Shown here: in pieces, positions 14,526 to 20,325 of the stretch | How positions within the stretch are numbered: the stretch's first letter is position 1 | Layout of the letters: every line of letters begins with the position of its first letter | From: an uncultured Eggerthellaceae bacterium | GTDB lineage: Bacteria > Actinomycetota > Coriobacteriia > Coriobacteriales > Eggerthellaceae | Length of the DNA stretch: 20,325 nt | Direction of reading: 5' to 3' | NCBI GenBank assembly: GCA_934623455.1 | Contig: CAKTVK010000031.1 | Coordinates: 1-20,325 of the forward strand | Notes under the pieces: model-generated | Database searches by the model: none | The model's input: only the letters and a program-made list of their open reading frames with translations | What the model was told of the DNA's origin: nothing | Position numbers and translations under genes: made by a program

Positions 14526-16880
14526 TTACTCCTCCTCATCGTGACCCAGCGGGTTTGCCATGGTGTTGTGGTCGCCCTCTTCGCACTTGTAAAGACGACA
14601 AAGAACCGTCTTGTAGTTGGAGCCGAAACCAGAACGACCGGGATCGTATGCAAGCAGCTGGTTGATGTTGTAGTCATACATACCCGAGTAGCCACCATCT
14701 TCGTAGCCTTCCCTTTCGGGCATCCACCAACCGTGATCGGTTGCCACATAGCGAGCATCCAGACCTTCGTTGAAAATCAAGCGGCGCTTTGCACGACCGC
14801 GATGGTTCTCAACCCAAACCCAGTCACCTTCGGAAAGACCAAGATTTGCTGCGGTTTGAGGATTAATCTCCAAACCCGGATCGGGACGCAACGCGCGCAA
14901 ACGCGGAACCTGACGATGCTCGGAATGGAACAGCGACCAATTGCGAGCGCCCGTAGTCAAAATCAGCGGATATTCCTTATACATATCGGGATCGGCAATA
15001 GGACCAGGAGAAGGCTCGTCGAAGGACGGAATGCAGTCGATACCGATCTGGTTGAAATACGTTGACCAAAGCTCGATACGGCCCGTTGCGGTCTCGAAAC
15101 CAGGCTTTCCATCGTGACGGAGCAAGCCCTTCTCGTACTTCTTGTACTCGAAATCCAAATACGTAGGAGCATTCTCGCGCAATTCCTCGAAAGACATGTC
15201 CATGCCCTCAAGAATATGGGAGAACATCTCTTCCTCGGTCTTCCACGGGTAGTACTCGGGGCAAATGCGCCAACCAATCTCCATGTTGATAACCATGTCG
15301 GACTTGGCTTCGCCCACCTGGATAGCCTTGTTGATGGTTTCGCCACGCTGCACGCCATCGCCAATACGGATACCGTTGCGCTCGGCAAAGGTGCAAGCAG
15401 GCAGGAACACGTCAGCCAAAGCCTGAACGGTAGGAGTCATGAACATATCAACCGAAACAATGAATTCCAGGTTGTTCAAAGCATGATACGTACGACGGCT
15501 ATCAGGCGAAGAGTTAATCAGCGGGTTCGTGGTCTGCATCCAAGCTGCTTTCAGCGGATACGGGTTACCATTCTCGTCCAGGCCGGTTTCCAGGCAGTTG
15601 ATTACCACATCGGTCGAAGCGTTCTTGAAGCCGTAACGATACAGCGGGTATTTGTGGATGCCCAAACGCTTTTCCTTCTGCTCGTCGGAAAGGTTCTCGC
15701 CGCCCCAACCAGCGTAGTACGGAAGAATAGACGGAGGAGCAATCATGCCGCCGGGATTATCAACATTGCCCGTGATCTGGAACAGGGCAGACAGAGCCTG
15801 ACATGCAGGAACAGCTTCCTTGGACATATCAACGGCAACGCCCCACTGAAGAATCATGCCATCGGCGTGGGCCATCATGCGAGCAGCCTGAACAATATCC
15901 TCGGCATCTACCCAGCAAATCTCAGCTGTCTTTTCGGGAGTGTAAGGAGCAACCGCCTGAGCCAAAGCCTCAAAACCATAGCACCAGCAGTCAACGAATT
16001 CCTTATCGTAGATTTCCTCTTCGATCATGACATGCAGAATACCCATGGCCAAAGCAGCATCGGTACCAGGACGCAGCGGCAAGAAGATTTCCGCTTTAGC
16101 GCCAAGCCACGTCATCTTAGGATCAACGGAAATAACCTTGGAGCCCATCTTCATGCAGTCAACAACCCAGTGGCCGTACAGACCGTCGGAATTGGAAACA
16201 ACAGGATTGTTGCCCCACAGAACAATGCACTCGGGAAGCTTCCAACGAGGATCCTCGTAGCGCTTAGTGAACTGAGACGAGTAGTCGCCAACCCAGAAAG
16301 AACCAGAGGTGCACATGGAAGAAGCGATACGCGGAACAAAGCAAGCGCAGCCAGAAAGGCCGAAAACAACATTGGGGCTGCCAAAAGACCAGGCCAAATG
16401 TGAAATCCAAGGAGCAATATCGCGGCCGGTTCCCTTGTAGAACAAAACGGATTCAGCGCCGAATTCCTTCTTATATGCCAAGAATTTCTCGGCAATAAGG
16501 TCATAGGCTTCATCCCAGGTAATACGAGTCCAAGCATCCTTACCGCGATCCTTGGGGTCACGCTTCATGGGGTACACAACACGAGACTCATTGTAGGTAG
16601 TCTCCATCAGATCCAAGCAACGCACGCAAAGACGACCCTCGTTGAAAGGATTCTCGGGGTCACCTTCGACCTTAACAAGATTGCCTTCTTTGTCGGTGTA
16701 CAGCAACAAGCCGCAGCCCAAATGGCATCCAGGGCCAGACCAAGCAGAGCCTCGGGTTACCGTGTACTCGCCTTCCTGATAGCGCCACGGCTTCTCATGA
16801 GACACGTACTCGTACTTGTCGGGACGGCCAATCTTTTCGCCTTCAGCACGCTCGTGCGACACGTCTTTGAATTCAGCCAT
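14526..16880 (-). CDS. Molybdopterin oxidoreductase, dehydroxylase/hydratase-like
   Basis: A 784-residue large subunit of the DMSO reductase superfamily, binding a bis-MGD molybdenum (or tungsten) centre. It starts without a Tat signal, so it acts in the cytoplasm. The N-terminal Fe-S region has C52-x3-C56 (GPGCHLGCG) and C85-x2-C88 (GRLCVRC), not the usual C-x2-C-x3-C-xn-C. The molybdenum-ligand region is FGLSGCACFVPRIAS (about 173-187); C180 aligns best with the Cys/Sec ligand of formate dehydrogenase-type enzymes. Cofactor-binding segments include WGNNPVVSNSDG (222-233), SVDPKMTW, PLRPGTDAALAMGI and LTTGARNWSLFHSEHRQ near the C-terminal dinucleotide-binding domain. The ATG has GGGAGGAG six bases upstream. 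It heads an operon with the Fe-S partner. The family includes catechol and polyphenol dehydroxylases, acetylene hydratase and transhydroxylase; the substrate cannot be read from the sequence. Confidence 0.9.
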   Translation of the reverse strand: MAEFKDVSHERAEGEKIGRPDKYEYVSHEKPWRYQEGEYTVTRGSAWSGPGCHLGCGLLLYTDKEGNLVKVEGDPENPFNEGRLCVRCLDLMETTYNESRVVYPMKRDPKDRGKDAWTRITWDEAYDLIAEKFLAYKKEFGAESVLFYKGTGRDIAPWISHLAWSFGSPNVVFGLSGCACFVPRIASSMCTSGSFWVGDYSSQFTKRYEDPRWKLPECIVLWGNNPVVSNSDGLYGHWVVDCMKMGSKVISVDPKMTWLGAKAEIFLPLRPGTDAALAMGILHVMIEEEIYDKEFVDCWCYGFEALAQAVAPYTPEKTAEICWVDAEDIVQAARMMAHADGMILQWGVAVDMSKEAVPACQALSALFQITGNVDNPGGMIAPPSILPYYAGWGGENLSDEQKEKRLGIHKYPLYRYGFKNASTDVVINCLETGLDENGNPYPLKAAWMQTTNPLINSSPDSRRTYHALNNLEFIVSVDMFMTPTVQALADVFLPACTFAERNGIRIGDGVQRGETINKAIQVGEAKSDMVINMEIGWRICPEYYPWKTEEEMFSHILEGMDMSFEELRENAPTYLDFEYKKYEKGLLRHDGKPGFETATGRIELWSTYFNQIGIDCIPSFDEPSPGPIADPDMYKEYPLILTTGARNWSLFHSEHRQVPRLRALRPDPGLEINPQTAANLGLSEGDWVWVENHRGRAKRRLIFNEGLDARYVATDHGWWMPEREGYEDGGYSGMYDYNINQLLAYDPGRSGFGSNYKTVLCRLYKCEEGDHNTMANPLGHDEEE

Positions 16881-17179
16881 TCTTCACTCCTCCCATACTT
16901 TCATCTTATTCGCCGTAAAAAACGAACTTCTCTCTTCTGCCGGCGTTTTCAAGAAGCAGTCAAACAGCTGGATGCTTGCTTGAGTGCTCGAAGGGGAAAC
17001 GCCTGACGTAAATGATAGGAAGATTGGCAAGCGCGTGGCATTTCGGTATTGGAAAGAAAGACCCCATTAAGGAAACGCCCAGAAAACCATAACAACGTAC
17101 TATTTGCCTTGCGAGAGGCAGGGCCCATCAAGGCATTCGAAACACTCTCCACACGCAGGGGCGAATTCTAGGGGGAATC
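16881..17179. promoter_or_regulatory. Divergent intergenic control region
   Basis: This 299-base gap separates the molybdenum enzyme operon (minus) from the membrane protein and transporter genes (plus). No consensus promoter is convincing on either strand. GGAAACGCC occurs twice in direct orientation (16995-17003 and 17071-17079) and in near-inverted form GGCGTTTTC at 16942-16950. A 7-base inverted repeat TGCCTTG/CAAGGCA is at 17105-17135. These could be operators, for instance for the LysR protein encoded nearby, but that is inference. Confidence 0.4.
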
Positions 17180-17458
17180 ATGGATCAAGCTCTTATCACT
17201 GCATTGTGCGGCGCAATTCTTATCGGCGCTATCTTCCTTAGCTATCTGCGTTGGAAGAAAAACGGCGAGCAGAGCGAACCCTCCAAGCCAACCGTAAAAG
17301 AAACCATGCGCGAAGTCTCGGAATACTTCGGGATCGATGCGCAACCCCGCGACAGCGTTTCGAAGGCCCTCGATTTGGCACCGCTTCAAATGGCTTCAGC
17401 CCTTACCAAGCAAAGCAAGCCTTCGCACATTGAAAAGAGCAAGAAGAGAAGGAGGTAG
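17180..17458 (+). CDS. Small membrane-anchored protein, 92 residues
   Basis: I do not recognise this family. The protein has a single N-terminal membrane helix (about residues 5-23), then RWKK, which suggests that the rest lies in the cytoplasm. The cytoplasmic part is hydrophilic and ends in a run of Lys/Arg (SKKRRR). A short amphipathic stretch (about 39-52, VKETMREVSEYFG) could form a helix. ATG 17180 has AGGGGG close upstream. It lies 69 bases before the SLC13-like transporter and is probably its operon partner, perhaps a small accessory subunit. Coding status is supported by the ribosome site, codon use and position. Confidence 0.7.
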   Translation: MDQALITALCGAILIGAIFLSYLRWKKNGEQSEPSKPTVKETMREVSEYFGIDAQPRDSVSKALDLAPLQMASALTKQSKPSHIEKSKKRRR

Positions 17459-17527
17459 CGCAAAACTGATTGTTTTGCACGAAAACGCGACTGGTGTATT
17501 CGTTTGATAGTAAAAAGGAGGGGACTT

Positions 17528-18952
17528 ATGTCTACCGAAAAAGCTAAGACACCGATGAAAAAATACATCGGTTTAGTCTTGGGTATCGTTTGCCTGATCG
17601 CATGCATGTTGATTCCTGGCAACGAAGAGCTTACTCATGAGGGTCTGACCTCTATCGGCATTCTGCTGATGTGCATCGTTTTCTGGATGTGCGATGTTCT
17701 TCCCGTAGGCGTCACGGGCTTACTGGGAGCTATCCTGCTGGCTGTTCTGGGGGTTGTGCCCAAGTTTGCCGACGCATGGAGCGGTTTTGTTTCTGCAACT
17801 CCTTGGTTTATCTTCGGCATTTTCATTATGACCGTTATCATGACGAAAAGCTCGCTGGGTACGCGCCTTGTCCAAGCGCTGGTTGGCCTTGCAGGCACTA
17901 AGCCGAAGTCGATTGTTTTGGCTTACATGATTGCAACCGCCATTGTGTCTATGTTCATGACCGACACGGGCGCCGTTGCTGTGGGTATGGCTTTGGCCTT
18001 GCCGTTCTTGCGCGGCATCAACGCAAAGGAAACCCACCCGAATCTGGGTCGCTGCCTGGCTTTGGGCATTGCCTTTGCGGCAATCCTGGGCGGCTTTATC
18101 ACCCCGTTCGGCCATTCCTTGAACATTCTGTGCTCTGGCCTTCTGACAAGCACCTACGGTTTGTCCATCGACTTCTTCCAGTGGTTCGTTCCCGGCTTGA
18201 TCATTGCCGTTATTTTGGTGCCGTTCTGCTGGCTTGTTATTTGCAAGGTATTCCCTCCCGAAGATCTTTCTGAAGAAGAAGCTGCTTTGGTAAAGGGCAC
18301 CGATGAGAAGACCCCCATGACCACCAAAGACATTCTGTCCTTGATCTACATGATTGTTTTGGTTGCTGGCTTTGTTGCCGGTACATGGATTCCCCTTTTG
18401 TCCAACGTCAACGTTGTTATGGTCATGCTGGCTGTCGCCTTCATTCCTGGTTTGGAACTGGTCACCTGGAAGGACTTCCAAGACACCGTTGGCTGGGGCG
18501 TGGTGCTGATGGTTGCCGGCGTTATGTCCATTGCGGGCGCGTGCGCTTCAACGGGTGCTGCAGCATTCCTGGTTAACTCCCTGCTGTCAACAGGCGTTAT
18601 GAACCTGCCTGTTCTGGCTGGTCTGCTGGTGTTCACCGCCTTGGCTTACATTGTGCACACCTTCGTTCCTGCCGCCCCTGCTCTGTGCGCGCTGTTCGTC
18701 CCCGCTGTCATGGGCTACCTGGTTGCCGCCGGCGTATCGCCCGCTATGTTCGCCATGCTCATGGGCTCCATCACCGCAGGTTCCTTCCTGCTGCCGCTGA
18801 GCCCTCCTATGCTGGTCTCTTTCGCCGAGGGCTATTACACCTCTGCCGAGCTAACTAAGGCTGGCTGGCTGTGCTCCATTGCTTACGTTGTTGTTGAGGT
18901 TCTTGTTGTTTACTTCGTCGGCACCGCCATGGGCCTGCCTTTGGTAGCGTAA
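17528..18952 (+). CDS. SLC13/DASS-like transporter with TDT motif (copy 2)
   Basis: This 474-residue membrane transporter is a paralogue of the one at 11277-12701 and has the same length. Shared landmarks are IPGNEELTHEGLTSIGIL near the start, T145-D146-T147 (FMTDTGAV) in place of SNT, GGFITPFGHSLN, FPPEDLS in the central loop, WKDFQD, and SITAGSFLLPLSPP near the end. About 11-12 hydrophobic helices are visible. I start at ATG 17528, which has AAGGAGGGG four bases upstream; the longer reading from 17504 has no ribosome site. A clear terminator follows. The gene is divergent from the molybdenum enzyme, so it probably moves that enzyme's substrate or product, perhaps as an exchanger. Dicarboxylate transport should not be assumed given the altered motif. 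Confidence 0.9.
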   Translation: MSTEKAKTPMKKYIGLVLGIVCLIACMLIPGNEELTHEGLTSIGILLMCIVFWMCDVLPVGVTGLLGAILLAVLGVVPKFADAWSGFVSATPWFIFGIFIMTVIMTKSSLGTRLVQALVGLAGTKPKSIVLAYMIATAIVSMFMTDTGAVAVGMALALPFLRGINAKETHPNLGRCLALGIAFAAILGGFITPFGHSLNILCSGLLTSTYGLSIDFFQWFVPGLIIAVILVPFCWLVICKVFPPEDLSEEEAALVKGTDEKTPMTTKDILSLIYMIVLVAGFVAGTWIPLLSNVNVVMVMLAVAFIPGLELVTWKDFQDTVGWGVVLMVAGVMSIAGACASTGAAAFLVNSLLSTGVMNLPVLAGLLVFTALAYIVHTFVPAAPALCALFVPAVMGYLVAAGVSPAMFAMLMGSITAGSFLLPLSPPMLVSFAEGYYTSAELTKAGWLCSIAYVVVEVLVVYFVGTAMGLPLVA

Positions 18953-18980
18953 AACCCCCTTTAACTCATCTCGCTCTTTT

Positions 18981-19007
18981 AGCCTCCCTCTTGCAGGGAG
19001 GCTTTTT
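18981..19007 (+). terminator. Terminator after transporter copy 2
   Basis: AGCCTCCCT pairs with AGGGAGGCT around a five-base loop and runs into TTTTTG, 28 bases after the stop codon. This is a classical intrinsic terminator on the plus strand. Confidence 0.9.
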
Positions 19008-19142
19008 GTTTCAACAAGCTCCAACAAAAAAATTATCATCAAATAATTCCTAATAAAAATAGCTGCTACCGCTGGTAAACGGTGTATCTTATGCACAGAC
19101 ACAAACGACTTGCTCGGGGGATTTCATATCGAAGGGGGATGC

Positions 19143-20057
19143 ATGAATATCGATCATTTGCGCGAATTCAGCTTCTTAGCGGATTCGTTGAACTTCAGCG
19201 CAACGGCAAAACACTTCTTTTTAAGTCAATCGGTGTTAAGCAAGCACATAGCAGCCATGGAAGACGAGCTCCATACCAAACTGTTCGAACGAAACTCCCA
19301 TAAAGTAAGCCTCACCGAACAGGGCAAGATCTTTCAGAAAGACGCAAGCTACATTGTAAGACGGTACGATTGCGCCGTAACGCATTTGCGCTGCCTTGAG
19401 GAAGGCTACACCGCCAACCTTGACATCTGCTATCTTCGCGGTGCGTCACGGCCTTTCCTGCACCTGTTCTTATCGAAAATGCGCAAATATGCACCCGAAG
19501 TGCACGTCAACTTACGGTGCTGCGAATTTTGGGAGATTCGGCTTTCCCTTGGATCGCAGAATCCCGATTTGGTTTTCAGCATGGACTTCTTCCCCGAGGC
19601 CCACGAAGCGTATCGCGTTGAGCCTCTTTATACGGATCGATTCGATGCGGTGGCAAGACCCGATCACCCCATTCACAAGGAGCTCGTTGACGGATGCGTA
19701 AGCCTTGAATCTTTGAAAGACAAACTCATCCTTCTGCCCGACGAAGCGTCGTACGGGAACATGGCAACATTCATTCAAGAGTTTCTTCCTAATGATTTGC
19801 CTGAGAAAAACCTTGATTTCTATCCAGATGTCGATACCGCAATGCTGCGCGTGCATTCTTCCGATCGGATAGGATTTTCGTCGGAACACAACATACCGCT
19901 CTATCGAGACCTCGTTGATTTCATGCCTTTGGCCGGCGTTGACACATCATATGAAGTAAGTGCCTTCATCTCAAAGGACGACAAGCGACCAGAGCTCCAA
20001 ACCTGCAACGAGATTATCGAAGAGCTGCAGCGCTACATGAAAAACCACCATTGGTAG
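19143..20057 (+). CDS. LysR family transcriptional regulator
   Basis: A 304-residue DNA-binding regulator. The N-terminal winged helix-turn-helix is plain: HLREFSFLADSLNFSATAKHF, SQSVLSKHIAAMEDELHTKLFERN, then VSLTEQGKIF (residues 5-63). The remainder (about 90-300) is the effector-binding domain, with the usual LDICYLRG start. It has more cysteines and acidic residues than a typical member. I choose ATG 19143 because AAGGGGG lies just before it; an upstream TTG at 19110 has no ribosome site. It has its own terminator and is separated from the transporter by another, so it is probably transcribed on its own. As the only regulator beside the molybdenum enzyme and transporter genes it is the likely sensor of their substrate. 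Confidence 0.94.
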   Translation: MNIDHLREFSFLADSLNFSATAKHFFLSQSVLSKHIAAMEDELHTKLFERNSHKVSLTEQGKIFQKDASYIVRRYDCAVTHLRCLEEGYTANLDICYLRGASRPFLHLFLSKMRKYAPEVHVNLRCCEFWEIRLSLGSQNPDLVFSMDFFPEAHEAYRVEPLYTDRFDAVARPDHPIHKELVDGCVSLESLKDKLILLPDEASYGNMATFIQEFLPNDLPEKNLDFYPDVDTAMLRVHSSDRIGFSSEHNIPLYRDLVDFMPLAGVDTSYEVSAFISKDDKRPELQTCNEIIEELQRYMKNHHW

Positions 20058-20058
20058 A

Positions 20059-20084
20059 AAAAAGGACCCAGCTGGGTCCTTTTT
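20059..20084. terminator. Terminator after the LysR gene
   Basis: A 26-base perfect palindrome of the form A5-GGACCC-AGCT-GGGTCC-T5 begins two bases after the LysR stop codon. It would form an 11-bp stem with an AGCT loop and is symmetric, so it can act on both strands. Confidence 0.9.
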
Positions 20085-20325
20085 AGGGAGGGGGGATGGC
20101 GAAAAAATGAAGGAGTTCACCACGAACATCCTTCAACGATTTTCGCTGCATATTCATAATAGCAAGTCATCCCCCTACTCCGCATATCACCCTTGGAATA
20201 GGACATCCCGAAAAAGAATAGAAGAGAATACGCAGATTATAGCGAGGCCTTACTTAAAAAATAGTGATGCGAAATCAGTGATAACCTCTAGCAAGAAAAA
20301 ACCTTTGCAACGGCGCAGTAAACCA
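20085..20325. other. AT-rich window edge; no confident gene
   Basis: After the terminator the sequence becomes AT-rich. A plus-strand frame from ATG 20107 stays open to the window edge (73 codons), preceded at a distance by GGGAGGGGGG, but its translation is low in hydrophobic residues and lacks any motif. A minus-strand TATAAT at about 20235-20240 could be part of a promoter. More sequence to the right would settle both. Confidence 0.25.

Noticed and set aside
15114..16403. Plus-strand open frame of 429 codons inside the molybdenum enzyme gene
   Set aside because: It is antisense to a strongly supported gene and its sequence shows no domain or start signal.
14526..16880. Selenocysteine codon in the molybdenum enzyme
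   Set aside because: No in-frame TGA is present; the ligand region has cysteines encoded normally.

Overview
The window looks like chromosomal DNA from an anaerobic actinobacterium of the Coriobacteriia, most likely family Eggerthellaceae. This placement is inferred from content, since no database search was possible. The pointers are a cytoplasmic molybdopterin enzyme with a tiny two-cluster Fe-S partner, a fused MobB-MobA protein, several Cys-rich redox proteins, SLC13-type transporters and a LysR regulator, in moderately GC-rich DNA.

Left part (1-4050). The minus strand carries yebC (PmpR-type regulator) and, upstream of it, a tRNA-Ala(GGC) with its own promoter and terminator. Between them lies a 238-bp non-coding element with long inverted ends. 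A very GC-rich IS30-family insertion sequence (about 2381-3964) sits just upstream of the tRNA. Its transposase gene has a one-base frame break near its 3' end.

Middle-left (4056-8483). A minus-strand amino-acid uptake locus reads substrate-binding lipoprotein, permease, ATPase, then a stand-alone homocysteine S-methyltransferase. A promoter with a palindrome in its spacer precedes the lipoprotein gene, and a strong 14-bp hairpin separates the lipoprotein from the permease. A second copy (237 bp) of the inverted-end element lies between this locus and the next.

Middle-right (8484-13673, plus strand). Here are mobB-mobA (final steps of molybdenum guanine dinucleotide synthesis), a 376-residue soluble protein with four predicted [4Fe-4S] clusters, an SLC13-like transporter, and a lactonase-like metallo-beta-lactamase-fold hydrolase. 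The last two probably form an operon that ends in a 28-bp perfect hairpin.

Right part (13892-20325). A minus-strand operon encodes a 784-residue molybdopterin enzyme of the DMSO-reductase superfamily, a 115-residue two-[4Fe-4S] partner and a previously easy-to-miss 57-residue protein with eight cysteines. Divergent from it are a 92-residue one-helix membrane protein and a second SLC13-like transporter, followed by a LysR regulator. Both transporters carry Thr-Asp-Thr where characterised SLC13 proteins have Ser-Asn-Thr.

Taken together, 11277-20057 reads as a self-contained catabolic or respiratory module: two uptake or exchange proteins, a hydrolase that may open a lactone or ester, a molybdenum reductase or dehydroxylase with an electron carrier, and a regulator. 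The substrate cannot be read from the sequence. The arrangement resembles the aromatic and catechol dehydroxylase loci of gut Eggerthellaceae, and it is the best candidate here for an undescribed system.
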